64,000 bases of DNA from Arctopsyche grandis (Eukaryota > Arthropoda > Insecta > Trichoptera > Hydropsychidae). Each line of letters starts with the position of its first letter. The first letter of the stretch is position 1. This document shows, one piece after another, positions 23,332-34,629 of this stretch. The notes below the pieces were generated by a model. It was not told the DNA's origin. It did not search any database and saw only the letters and a program-made list of their open reading frames with translations. The position numbers and the translations under genes were made by a program. The stretch is from NCBI RefSeq assembly GCF_051622035.1, contig NC_135355.1, forward strand, positions 1,984,001-2,048,000, given 5' to 3'.

Positions 23332-24129
23332 TGTAAGCTTTAGTGTTATTTTTGGACTGATGAATTTTAACGTGTAAATTAAAAGATCAAAAAAGACAAA
23401 TTCTTAAAATATGACATTTGTTAAAAATACATTTACAATTTGCAAAAGAATTTTTCTTCATGTCATAATTTAATCAAACATAGATGAAAAGAATCTCAAA
23501 TTTATTACTTCTATGTATATTCTATAATTTGATGTTATTTTATAGTAATTCATTCCCTGTGTTTTATAATTATATATATTATTTTTCCTTAAATAATTAG
23601 GTAAAATGAATTGTTTATGTTGTAGCAATATTGCTCAATTTATTTTCAATCATATGTACATGAATTTGAAAGAATGTGTGTTCAGGTTTTGGTGCTTATA
23701 ATAAAATCAATTTCGTGTGATTTTAATTTCAATACTGTTGCTAATTTTACATATATTTCATCCATCTTAGAAAATTTCAAGTGTTTCTGCAAAACAGACG
23801 TCTCTAAATTTTTTAAAACGAATAGAATAGAAATATTTTAATTAATAAGACATTCTATTGTAGTTCATTGAGATCCTTCCGATTGGATATTCGCAAGGAT
23901 ATATTGGCCAAAAGCCACATTCTGACCTGTAGATTGGAAACCAGTGCTCCGAACAGAAAAGGCCAAGAAACAATGATTTAAATTTTTTTTATTAAAACAA
24001 CAATTATTTTAATTTATTGTAACACATAAAATCACAAAATATCACAAATAAAAACACACCGTGCTTTATATATTTTATAATACAAAAAAAATCTTAAATA
24101 ATAATTTAAAAGGTTTTTTTTATTTATAA
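23332..24129. other. AT-rich spacer between convergent genes
   Basis: No recognised element or frame. TTTATT near 24118-24123 gives a minus-strand AATAAA that may serve the LicD-type gene. Confidence 0.5.
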
Positions 24130-25610
24130 TCAAAAGTTACAGTTACTCGGCACGATTTCCTTCCACCAGTTGTTGGGAAACAAATATTTTTGGATTTCAA
24201 TCCCATCTGAAACATAATGTACTTAAACATGGAATATTTTCAACACTCCGAGCTATCGAATAGAACAAATAATTTACCTCTCGGAACCGGTAGCATGTAT
24301 TCGCCGAACTTTTTTAATGGTAAAGGTGTTTCTACTAAACTCGGCGGAAAGCAATGTAGAGAAGGCACCATAGAACAATCGGGAGGTAATAAACGCCGTT
24401 TCCAACCTATTCTACGAGACACGTCTATCTAAAAACAATATATACATTTAAGTACTATATATAATAACATATTTAACCCTTTGCCCGCGGCAATAAATAT
24501 AGCGAACAAGCCCTTTTTCGCCAATTTGGCAAACGAGTTTTCGACCTCAAATACAGATTTTAATATTTACTCAAGTAGTCAGATATGTTAATTAACACAT
24601 TAAGTATTATTTTAAACAATAAAATACATAGTATATCTCGTAGTTTTGGCTAAATTGTCAAATAATCATTCTTCATACAATTGAGACGTATCGTCGCCAT
24701 TGTTCGACAGACGTGACGTCACATAAACGAGGTTTCAGTATGGTTCCACAAAAAACTAATTTTGACTGGTTTATATTCATTTTAAGCAAATTGAATAGAT
24801 TGCATTCAACTCTCAGTAATATATTCAACCAATTTTGAACCTTAAGACAGTTGATATAGGCGCATATAAGGTTCGAAATCCCGTGCAAAGTTCAGAAATT
24901 CTATGGAAGACAGCCGCGCTACAGACTTGTAGCCCAAAGCTTCCATAGAAGACGGCCGCGGGCAAACGGTTAAACATGAAGATCATTACCATTTTATCAA
25001 CTTCAAAGACGATAAGTTCCACTTTCATTCCTGGCAGATCAGAATCTGTCACGGTATATATACCTACAATTATAAAACACAGTCAATAACAAACCCTACA
25101 TATGTATATGTATATTGAAAAATTTATTCTGAAAGTACCTTCAGCCGAACCGTAAGCGATGTTCAACGAGTTCGATCGGAACATTTTAGCAATGAACACC
25201 TCGTCTTTGTAGATCTCTTCATTTTTAAGACACATCTCGACGTCCGCTTGCCACGGCAAGGCTTTGCCCGAGCGGATCTGTCCCCAAAGCGATCCGTAAC
25301 ACAGATAGTGGGTCAAGCCGAGCCGGAACAGAATCTCATGAACTCTGAAAAGTTAAACCACAGCGCTGAACAGTGGTGCAATTGGTTCACGAGTCACAAG
25401 CGTTGTATGCAATGTGAGTAACCTGTGGGCCAAGAGGTGCAGTTCAGCATGGAATTTGGGGGGATGGGAACAGGGTCGTTCCTGGGTGTGGAAAGAGGGA
25501 ATGTGGGGAGGGGTGAGGCGGCGGCCCCAGAGCGCGAAGGCCCCCAGGGCGGCCGCCCCCACCATGGCGACCCCCAACCCCACCGCCACTCGTCGAGGGG
25601 ACACCCGCAT
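24130..25610 (-). CDS. LicD/fukutin-type protein (W02B3.4-like), 231 aa
   Basis: Five exons in gene order: 25610-25423, 25344-25139, 25063-24990, 24428-24278 and 24206-24130, 232 codons with stop. The N-terminus is a signal anchor (basic start, hydrophobic residues ~9-28), so it is probably a type II Golgi or ER membrane protein. Residues 79-99 (YGSLWGQIRSGKALPW...ADVE) resemble the LicD nucleotidyltransferase core, where fukutin-related proteins carry a YGxLLGxxRxGxxIPWDxDxD-like motif. Here the acidic set is reduced to D97 and E99. The C-terminus ends FPNNWWKEIVPSNCNF, like other LicD-domain animal proteins. Substrate unknown; phosphosugar or ribitol-phosphate transfer is family knowledge only. 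The third intron (24429-24989) carries a MITE. Confidence 0.85.
24477..24969 (+). mobile_element. TTAA-flanked MITE, family A (copy 2, complete)
   Basis: Complete copy: TTAA 24473-24476, start CCCTTTGCCCGCGGC, end GCCGCGGGCAAACGG, TTAA 24970-24973. It lies inside an intron of the LicD-type gene. Subterminal complementary stretches (TCTATGGAAGACAGCCGC and GCTTCCATAGAAGACGG) make the right end fold back on itself. Confidence 0.88.
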
Positions 25611-25932
25611 CCTCCGCCACCGACTCTCCCACGAACATGCCCTGTCAAAATGTCAAAACACAATGTCCCCACATGGGAACATTGTGTTTTGTGTTTCATA
25701 CATATGTATCTAATTCGCGAAACAGCCAGTCAGTTCGACTTCTGTTCCAGACTTACAATTCATTGCCGATTGGCGAATCATTTCATAAGTGGAACAGGAC
25801 TCTTGCACAAATTTAACGCGCAAACTAACCCAATCAAATTGCAGCCGTCGCGATAGTTTTCAGGCCTACTCGACATATTTTCAGAGGCCAAAATAAACAG
25901 CTAAACACACGCTGCGAGTGCGATAGTATGTG

Positions 25933-26884
25933 TAGGACAACTTGTGCTAATACGAATCAAAACCAGTGATCACATCATCGATCCTGTACAAACATGCATA
26001 GCTCAAGGGCAACGATCCCTTCGACCATTCCAGAAGAAAGAGTTCATCGCTCGATCGTAAAAACGAACGAAACCCAACAGTGATGTCATCAGGCAGCCAC
26101 AACACATGTCCTGAAAAGTCGTAAACACGTGGCAGTCATTAACGCGTGGCACATGCCCGCTTTCTCAAACGAACGACGTCCTGTCGCTGACCCCATAAAC
26201 CACACATGTACCGAGCACGCGCCTCGAAAATAGGTCGACACGTGTTTCTAACACACGTGTCCTGGAAACGAAGACAAAGCATCTGCGCGAGGCACGCTAC
26301 AACCCTAAACGTATATACAGCGACGCAGCAGCTCCCAACACCAGAGTGAACCTCTGGAGTTCAATTAGATCACTTCTCCGAAGCTCAACCTCTTCGTACA
26401 TACAATAACCATTGTAACGATTGAACAAAAATAAACGATCCTCTTACAAACACAAAAGGTTTTTTCTTAGACCGGGACACGGTCAACATATCTGTCCCGC
26501 GTACTAAATAACTACGATTGAGTTACATACTTTACATTTTCAATGGCGCTGGTTTATAAAGGTGTTGCTTGAGCAACGTGTAGCTGGGCTGGTGAAATCA
26601 GGTTCTGGAAGATTCTAATGGGTTCGAGGTCTTCCTTTGTGTTCTATGTTTGATGCGTAGTTGCGTAGCTCCTTGGGATTTCCCGTGTACTCGTGATTGC
26701 GTATCTGGAGCGAGTCGAATAGCCTTTATGGGTAAGCTGGACGAAGTATTTCGGCCACGGTTAACTTTCGTGTACGAGAACAGAACGTGATGATGTCATT
26801 TGTACAGATTAAGTTCGATGAGGGAAATAGGTGATATCATCGACCTAGTTTCGTATGGTACAAGTCGTGCTATATCCCTACACT
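25933..26884. repeat. Foldback repeat with embedded LTR-like block
   Basis: The left end TGTAGGACAACTTGTGCTAA and right end (inverse of TGTAGGGATATAGCACGAC) are inverted partners, as at 19991-22350. The interior 26081-26508 is the LTR-like block described at 21824. The combination is the same in both places, so the block may belong to the element. Confidence 0.55.
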
Positions 26885-26999
26885 GTTATGGGAGTAGGGC
26901 GAGTGAGGCAAATGTGTTGGTAATGCACAGCTGTTTATTTCGGCAGCTGGAAAGGAAGTGAATGTGAAACACTGGCCAAACGATAGTTTTACGGTCAGT

Positions 27000-27255
27000 A
27001 CCTCGGGGCTACCACACTGTCATCAAGTGGAGAAAGATGGAGTACCACATGATACAGGGTCCGAAATACGAATTTCCCCGTTTGATAACTATGGGAAAAA
27101 TAGACGGTAGAAAATGGATTGGCAAGATGAAGTTGTCTTGGCTTCGGAAGTTGAAAACTGCTCCGACCCGCTGAAGACCGATGCGGATTTCTGCAAATAA
27201 TCCACGAAGTAGTTGCCAACTTCCTGATGACATTAAGAAGAAGAAGACGATCCAA
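27000..27255 (+). mobile_element. RTE-like LINE, 3' end fragment
   Basis: Homologous to the end of the LINE at 45785-46757 (AAGATGGAGTACC, CCGATGCGGAT) and ends with the same GACATTAAGAAGAAGAAG tail. Frames are broken. It lies about 0.2 kb upstream of Pus7. Confidence 0.75.
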
Positions 27256-27471
27256 TTAATCAATATTTTTCGGCATTGACACTTTCAGTGACGTAGGACG
27301 ATATATTAATCTAGTTTAGACTACAATATAATATGACCGGTGTGTAAGCACGCAATATGGCCAATGACAGTTGTAGATTGTGAACGAAAATGTCACAACA
27401 ATGGCGACGAAGCGCGTTGTAACGACGAGGTTGTACCGGTGAATTGTTGTCTCGTTTGACAGCGTGCAAGC

Positions 27472-30400
27472 ATGGGTTGGCGCGGAGGTAGAGGTTATGG
27501 AAGAGGGCGAAGACCCCGCGGAGGGGGCGGAGGCCGAGGGGGAGGGGGAGGGGGAGGGGGAGGCCGAGGCGGAGACAGAGCGGGCGACCGGAGCGGCACC
27601 CCGGGTCGGCGTCTGCCCGAAACCGACGTCGGAATCACCGAATACATTCGAGCTGAAGCCGGTTTCCACGGCCTCATCAAGTGCAGGTCCGTATTCGCCC
27701 CATTTCGATCAAAATCATCACCATCTCTATAAGTACTCTCGTTGACTCTTCAGGTATTCCGACTTTCACGTCAGCGAGATTGCGCCCAATGGCGACATAA
27801 CCAAATTGACAGACTTATCTCCTCCCATACCGACGAATCAAGACAAAAATCAAGAAGAGGACGAGGAGTTGAACGTTCTCAGTAAATACAACACTGAAAT
27901 ATTATCCGTGGAAATGTGGGATAAAATTAACGCAGTGGCCTTAGCTAAACCGCAGACGCCTCAAAAAGTTGAAGTAATATTCATAGTTTGTATTTCAATC
28001 ACATACATAGACCGTTTTGGCAAAATCCAATATTAATATAATCTTATACGTTATAGATAGACGTTACTGAAATGCAAAAAGACCAAAGGACTAAAATTCA
28101 CGACTCCGTTAAAAAAGCATTCGGAAAGAAAATCATCGGCTCCACAGTCACATTAGACAATAAGAAATTCATCGTATTTACTACATACTCTAAAGAAGGT
28201 AACATAACTTAACAACCATTAATTGGAACCCGTGACCACTTTGAAGAAAGTAGTCACGGGTTCCAATCCCACTGGTTTCTGCTGGCTAGACCGTAGATTT
28301 GTGACTCCAGGTCGATTTGTGCCAACAAATTGGCAACCTTACCCATTTTCTCACAAATCTCGAGCTTTCAGCAATCTTGAATTTCGCTGAATTGTATAAA
28401 ATGCTGCAAATTTACAAATTTGACCATATATGTTAACCCTTTGCCCACGGCAATGAATATAGAGAACAAACCCTATACGCGGCACCTTTTTCGCGAATTT
28501 GGCAATCGAGTTTTCGACCTTAAATACAGATTTTAATATTTACTCAAGTAACCAGATATGTTAATTAATTACATAGAGTATTATTTTAAACAATGAAATA
28601 CATAATATATCTCGTAGTTTTGGCTTAATTGTCAAATAATCATTCTTCATACAATTGAGACGTATCGTCACCATTGTTCAACAGACGTGACGTCACATAA
28701 ACTAGGTTTCAGTATGGTTCCACAAAACCACTAATTTTGACTGGTATATATTCATTTTAAGCAAATTGAATAGACGGCATTCAACTCTCAGTAATATATT
28801 CAACCAATTTTGAACCTTGAAACAGTTGAAATAGGCGCATATAAGGCTCAAAATCCCGTGCAAAGTTCAGAAATTCTATGACTTAAAAAGTTTCAGAATT
28901 AGGGATAATTTGAATAGTAGACAAGTAAACAATCATCTTTATGTAATAAAGTAATTAATATACAACTGTTTTTGTCTAGCTCGTACAGACACTCGGGAAA
29001 AGTGGACGTGGAATGGAGACTATGTACACTTTATTTTGTATAAAGAAAACTGCGATACGATGGAAGCCGTGAGCCTCGTAGCAGAACGCTTGAATATGAA
29101 ACAGTAAGATTATAAACGTTTTTATACATTGTGTTCTCTAACCGTTGTTGTTTATAATCGCAACATTTTTTTTATTTCAGCATAAAGCCTGCCTTCTTCG
29201 GTTACTGCGGCACCAAAGACAGACGTGGGAAAACTTCGCAATGGATCAGCATAAAAAAAGTGGATCCTATTAAAATTATCAACCGGTGTCGAGCGATCCA
29301 CAACATAACCGTCGGAAATTTTGAATTCAAAAATCACAATTTAAAACTTGGCGATCTCAAAGGAAACAGGCAAATGAGCTTTTTTATTCACTTTATAAAT
29401 GTGAAATTATGGTACTCTACTGCTATTGCTGGTTTAATTTTTTTTCATTTCTTAATAAAAAAGCATTTATTAATGTGGGTGGAATTCCTGAATAGATGAC
29501 GCTATTCAGGACCACGATGGGATGTGGCGGTGGAATTGAAGATCAAACACGTGCGTTTTCAGTCATGTTGTTTATTAAAACGACACCACGCGGTGGTTTA
29601 ACGACCAACCGCCCCCAGTGGAAGGTTAACTTCTACTAACTGTAAAATAGCGGTCCTTTCGCGCCCTATGCCACTTTTTCATCCCACCCCTACGATCGGT
29701 CGTAACATACCCTTTCACAGCCATAGCCCATACATCAGCCTTTCGTTTAATCCCAACACTACATTAATATACATATATAAATGACATGATGGAAGCCATA
29801 ACACTTTTATACAATTCAAAAGTGAGTCGAATACGTCGTCGTTGTTTTCGAATTCGTCCTAGTATGACTCCAAATGATGACATGCTGTTCTTGGTGTCGT
29901 TTGTTGCGCCATTTAGCTGATCCCAGAGAAATGTAACAATAATAGAAGTGGCTATGTTAGAAAGTGGGCAGAAACTAATACACGCACAGACTAGAATCAG
30001 GGTCATCACATGCTCAATACAGAAATAAAAGTCCTTTTTTGATAATAGAATATGTAATACGTTTTTATTTTGATACAGATAATAGAATATACGTTTGGTA
30101 CCACATTAGTATGCGGTCTACCTTCACATATTTACTTTAGTATGCGATCTACCTTCACGTTTTTACTTTAATATGCGGTCTCAGTTCTGGCGTGTGACCA
30201 GAGAAATGTTATATTAATAGAAGTGGCTTTAGGCGTCATATTGTTGTCAAGTGACGATTGTCCACAGACAATCCTAAATAATTTTAGCATCCGTCGTATT
30301 TCATGCTTGGTGCTCGACGTATGTCTGATAAAAACTTCTCTGTTTGTTTATATTACTCGCAAGATGGGTAAGCATCAGTAAAATAAGCAACATGGGATAT

Positions 30401-33400
30401 ATTTTTATAAGTAAATTGATCCGGTTGTATTCCGTGCGATGTAGCGTATTTATAGAAACGTACCGCGTAAAATTGACAATAATTATTTATTCGTAAGGGC
30501 CCCTCTATTCTTGCTACATCTCTCTGATGTTATGAATATAATTGAGTATACGGTGTCATCCATAGGAATGTTTTTACATTTATTTAAAAGTATTTTTACA
30601 TGTGTCTGGTGCCACCCCTGAAATTGTATGAAGAATGCCGGCGGTCGCTATGACACTATCTTCTTCTTCTAATGCCGAATCCGTATTCGGACGTAGGCGA
30701 CTACCATGGGCAGACATCGTTTATGGCCCGTGCGAATTCTTCCCTATCATGGGCTAGCCGAAATAACTTTTCGAGACCGAGTCCCATCCATGACCTGATG
30801 TTCCGGAGCCAAGAGAGCTTCTTTCTCCCAAGCCACCGTTTGCCTTCTATTTTCCCTTCTATGATTGTTTGTAGAAGGCGATATATGAGGCCGCGAATAA
30901 TGTGGCCAAAGTATTCCATCTTACGGCGCTTCACCGTGTCAAGAAGCTCTCTGTTTTTATGAAGAAGCTGGAGGACTGTTTCGTTTCCTACATGCTCCTT
31001 CCACGAGATCTTTAGCATCCTCCGGTAACACCACATTTCAAAGGACTCTATCCTGTTCATGGATGCCACTAACAGCGTCCACGTTTCGCATCCGTACAGC
31101 AACACCGACCAAACATAGGAGTGCACGACTCTTAAGCGCAATTTCATAGACAACCTTCGACAACACAAAACATTTTTCATGTTGCCGAAGGCATTTATTG
31201 CTATTTCGATCCTTTTTCTTATCTCCATTTCGGAACTGACGTCCGTATTGATCATTGCTCCTAGGTATTTGTATTGTTCGACCTGTTCAATCATTTGTCC
31301 GCGCACACTCAGGTTTAATGGATCCGTCTTTTCTTTACATGTGACCATTGATTTTGTCTTGTTGATATTAATAGACAGACCCCATTTTTGACATGAATGA
31401 TCAATTGCGATCAATAACGATTGCAGGTCCTCGGCACTCTCAGTCAATATTGCCGTATCATCAGCGAAACGGATATTATTTATATAACCACCTGGTTGAA
31501 CACCATTTCCGAATACAGATTGAAGAGCATGAGCGACAATACACATCCCTGCCGTATCCCTCGACTAATTTCTACTTTTGCGGTTTCCAAGTCTTCAACC
31601 TTCACGACAGCAGATTGGTTCCAATATAGGTTCTTCAAAAGGGCGATATCCTTTGCATCTATCCCAGTTTGGTTCAGTGCATGGATTAATTTGTCATGTT
31701 CCACTCCACGTGTTCAACTATACAAACTGTCAGAATACGATTTTAATGGAATAATATGTTACTTAAATGATTAACTTACTTATGAAAATGTATTCCATGT
31801 TGTTTGTTGTGTGCATTTGAATGCATTGTGCAATTTTTAACCATGCACTTCCACATCTCAGAAACATGTTTATCAGACATACATCGAACACCGAACACGA
31901 TTGTGGAGGAAATTAATTAAGTATGTCGGTGGACACACTCCAATATGACGCCTAAAGCCACTTCTATTATTATAACATTTCTCTGGCTGATCCCTATATT
32001 CTCTTGACGTGTGCATGTCGACAATATTATATCTATGATTCACTTAAAGATGGTGAAATCCTGCTTTTTCCAATTCTTCGGTCAACGTTTTTGCACTGCG
32101 ATCGGGCACTTTGACCAAAAACACTCGTGCATCTCCTGCCATAGTCTACAGAAGATCCACTGTGGTGGAAGCACTCGGCTGACATAGTTCTTGCGCTCGG
32201 TGAACAAGCTCTCGTCGATTTCGATGATCAACCCTTCGCCGATCTTCTGTTTTGACTGCTGTCGGTTCAAGGCCTCGGCGCAAACTTTTCGCATGCAATT
32301 ATTCTAGTCGACGGTTGTTTTTGTTCATGCGTAATTCCTCGTTGCACAATTTGACGTTCATTTTATTGAATGAAAAAAAATGATTTTGACCCGCGATAAC
32401 AGAAAAGTACCGAAATATGATGTTGTGTTAACATACAAATGTTTTGTTCAGGTTTAAAATAGCACTACGTAATGTGACAGCGACTGATGAAGTCGTCCAA
32501 AGCGCCGTGGAAAGCCTGAGAGACAATGGCTTTATCAATTATTACGGCTTACAGAGGTTCGGAAGTAGAGCTGATATTCCCACGTCCGCAATCGGTAAAC
32601 GTCTCTTGCAAGGGAATTTTGAAGAGGTTTTAATTTTTATACAAATATTTAATGTGGTTTTTTTCTTTCAAAGTTATTTAAAGTCTAAATTCATTACACT
32701 TTTAGGCTGTTAAATTGATTCTAACACCTCAAGGACCTTTCTATAAGTACCTCAAAATATATAAAGAGACTGAAAATGCTCAAGATGCCTTACAAGGATT
32801 AAATTCACACACTTCACTAGAAATCAAACTCTTAGCGGCAATTAAAAAGGAAGAAATTAATGGTTCGCCGAAAAACTTCGTAAGCGCCCTTAATAAAGTG
32901 CGTGTAATTAATTATTAAATACTCAATACTCAATTATGACATTGAAGGGATTTATCAAGCTAATTATACTACTTATTTCAGATACCTCGTAATACAAGAT
33001 TACTATACATTCACTCGTACCAATCTTTAATATGGAACAAATGTGTTTCGGAGAGGCTGAGAAGGTTCGGCTTCAAAAGCCACGTCGGAGATCTAGTACT
33101 GCTAAATTCTGCAGATCTGCCTGAAGAAGTCAACGATGTTGCCGGTACAATTCATCATATCTCGTTTGAATACTAATGTAAATATTATATATGAATGGAT
33201 TCAAATACAAATTATTATGGGGGGTGATTGGAGTTAAACGACAGTATTTTTGTAAACATAACTATTTAATATGACGGGCGGGAAGGGAGTGAAGTAATCG
33301 CATCTAACATGGTCGAATTAGTCCCAATTCAGAGGATCACCCCAAACTCGACCATGTCGTAGGGCACCTAAAGTACCCCTCCCTTAGTGATAACGATACA

Positions 33401-34607
33401 AAGAAAAAGGAAAAATTACAATGTTACAAAAAAATATGTTGGTCGTGGGTTAGCGGATTGAGGGCGATTAAGTCATGGGGGTGAATGGTTTAACTAATTT
33501 AACGTATCCTGGCGTGACGGGATTTGTCATCCTGTGACTAAGATACGGGCATAGGTACTTGCATACATGGCCTGATGAAGGTGGTTAAGGGTTGATTACC
33601 TAGGTAGCTATTTGTATGCCTTCAACCTCTGAGGAAGTTGCCTTCAACCTCTGAGGAGGACTGAGCGATGCTCAGTCCTCCAAATACCAATATGTAATAA
33701 AATATAAATTTTACCATAGATGATGTGATCAAATACGAGGATGAAGATGAAGAGTCGCTGAAAGATAACGCTGAAACGTCGCCGCAAATCGAAATGAAAG
33801 AAAACACTGATGAAGTCGTACACAACAGTGCATCGGCGATTAAAAACTTACAGGTTAAAATGTTGACCGAGGAAGATGTAAGTTCAGGCAATTATACAAT
33901 TTTAGATATCGTAATGCCGCTGCCCGGATTTAATATTGAATATCCGTCAAACATGAAAGAATACTACGAGCAATTGCTCGTAGAAGACGGACTCACATTG
34001 CAATTGAAACAGAAGAATAAGTAAATACATACTAGATAAATAATGTTTTGATCTGTAATATTGTGCGCCTGTGTGTTAAAAAAGATTTTAATTTCTAGGA
34101 GTTACAGTTTGAGCGGAACTTACAGACATTTGGTTAAAAAGCCGGAGAATCTGTCTTGGAAGTTTATGCGGTATTCTGATCCCGTTGCAGATTTGATATC
34201 GTCGGATTTGGACGAACTGCGCCGTCGGGATACCGTCAAGAATGTGCCTGGTTTGTTAATTGTTCAATTTGTACGTTGAGTAATGTTATACGTGTCTTTA
34301 AAAGTAAGGTGTTTATTTTGTAGATGGGAAATTTAAAGCTTTGATATTGGAGTTCAATCTTTCGGCGTCGACATACGCAACAATGGCGCTCAGAGAACTC
34401 CTCAAGCAAGATACGTCCAGCGAAGCGCAGGCTCAAAACAACGACTACCATTTAGAGGTTTCAGAAGATAAGAAAAAAACGGACGTTTGCCATTTAGAAA
34501 AATTGGACGTTGTTGAAGAGTTGCTCTCGAATATTGACAGTTCTAACGAGAAGAGGAAAATTGACGATGAAGACCAAATTGAATGTAAAAAAATTAAAAC
34601 GGAATAA
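27472..34607 (+). CDS. Pus7: Pus7, TruD-family RNA pseudouridine synthase
   Basis: Isomerises uridine to pseudouridine in tRNA, mRNA and other RNAs. Eleven exons join in frame to 718 residues: 27472-27686, 27754-27973, 28057-28198, 28980-29103, 29181-29369, 32452-32626, 32706-32897, 32982-33144, 33720-34020, 34099-34250 and 34324-34607. The TruD catalytic motif is [11 protein letters not shown] with Asp247 as the expected catalytic residue. Other TruD landmarks are [24 protein letters not shown] and [11 protein letters not shown]. The N-terminus (residues 2-41) is Gly/Arg-rich with RGG repeats. Intron 5 (29370-32451) has a GC donor (AACAG|GCAAAT) and an ordinary AG acceptor. Two short out-of-frame upstream ORFs start at 27390 and 27401. 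The size is comparable to human PUS7, slightly longer through the N-terminus. Confidence 0.95.
28226..28420. repeat. SINE-like fragment with an 18-bp hairpin
   Basis: Starts with an inverted repeat GGAACCCGTGACCACTTT / AAAGTAGTCACGGGTTCC (28226-28265). It continues into text similar to the SINE bodies at 50700 and 61596 (CTGCTGGCTAG, GACTCCAGGTCGAT). It lies in Pus7 intron 3. Confidence 0.5.
28437..28880 (+). mobile_element. TTAA MITE, family A (copy 3, 3' truncated)
   Basis: TTAA 28433-28436, start CCCTTTGCCCACGGC. Homology stops after GTTCAGAAATTCTATG, so the last ~80 bp with the right terminus are missing. In Pus7 intron 3. Confidence 0.8.
29474..29763 (-). mobile_element. Solo LTR, 290 bp, in Pus7 intron 5
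   Basis: TGTGGGTGGAATTCCTG to CCAACACTACA on the plus strand, homologous to the LTR at 14479-15064. TTAA flanks both sides (29470-29473, 29764-29767), a 4-bp duplication. The LTR is inverted relative to Pus7. Confidence 0.75.
30105..30198. mobile_element. Fragment of the TTAGG-type hAT foldback MITE
   Basis: Matches the outer arm of 9606-10131 (TTAGTATGCGGTCTACCTTC) up to GGCGTGTGAC, where the next MITE begins. The other arm is absent. Confidence 0.7.
30199..30526 (-). mobile_element. hAT MITE copy related to 19419-19777
   Basis: Runs CAGAGAAATGTTATATTAAT to TTGCTACATCTCTCTG, the inverse of 19419-19777 with most of the interior conserved. The flanks CGTGTGAC and ATGTTATG do not match, so one side was probably rearranged. 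Confidence 0.75.
30650..31704 (-). pseudogene. RTE-like LINE reverse transcriptase, 5' truncated, one frameshift
   Basis: In the minus direction the upstream frame holds [19 protein letters not shown]. After a frame change the main frame (31546-30701) holds the polymerase box [10 protein letters not shown], then [16 protein letters not shown] and [14 protein letters not shown], typical of RTE-type reverse transcriptases. Downstream of the stop on the minus strand comes an AAGAAGAAGA-type tail (30661-30670 on plus). The endonuclease is missing. Inserted in the hAT element of Pus7 intron 5, antisense to the gene. Confidence 0.85.
32045..32300 (-). pseudogene. Merlin/ISXO2-like transposase remnant
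   Basis: The minus frame ending at 32082 reads [18 protein letters not shown] and VLPPQWIF, the conserved DDE-region text of ISXO2-like (IS1016/Merlin) transposases. A frame change then scrambles the downstream part. About 80 residues remain; termini not found. In Pus7 intron 5. Confidence 0.7.
33200..33450 (-). repeat. LTR fragment related to the TRIM family
   Basis: On the minus strand CCCTACGACATGGTCGAGTT follows a purine-rich GGGAGGGG tract, as in the TRIM elements at 20555 and 52880, but the rest diverges. In Pus7 intron 8. A 22-bp unit (TGCCTTCAACCTCTGAGGA) is repeated in tandem nearby at about 33617-33660. Confidence 0.45.
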
Positions 34608-34608
34608 A
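34603..34608 (+). terminator. Poly(A) signal overlapping the Pus7 stop codon
   Basis: AATAAA at 34603-34608 includes the TAA stop (34605-34607). No other canonical AATAAA is seen in the next 300 bp, only AATATA near 34650. Confidence 0.4.
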
Positions 34609-34629
34609 AGATTTTACTTTTTTATTAAT

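Larger units (their letters stand above)
29924..31985. mobile_element. hAT element, 2.06 kb, filled with nested insertions
   Basis: Outer inverted ends CAGAGAAATGTAACAATAAT and TATAACATTTCTCTG, flanked by a perfect 8-bp duplication GCTGATCC (29916-29923, 31986-31993). Only the outer parts (29924-~30095 and ~31715-31985) are hAT-like, matching 19419-19777. The middle is a hAT-foldback fragment, a further MITE copy and a LINE. All lies in Pus7 intron 5. Confidence 0.8.

Noticed and set aside
25345-25358. A 14-nt intron in the LicD gene (GTTTAACTTTTCAG)
   Set aside because: Too short to splice. An upstream donor at 25417-25422 gives a 78-bp intron with intact frame.
30701-31546. Reverse transcriptase as a host gene or retron-like system
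   Set aside because: It is a 5'-truncated, frameshifted RTE LINE with a typical AAGAAG tail, in an intron.
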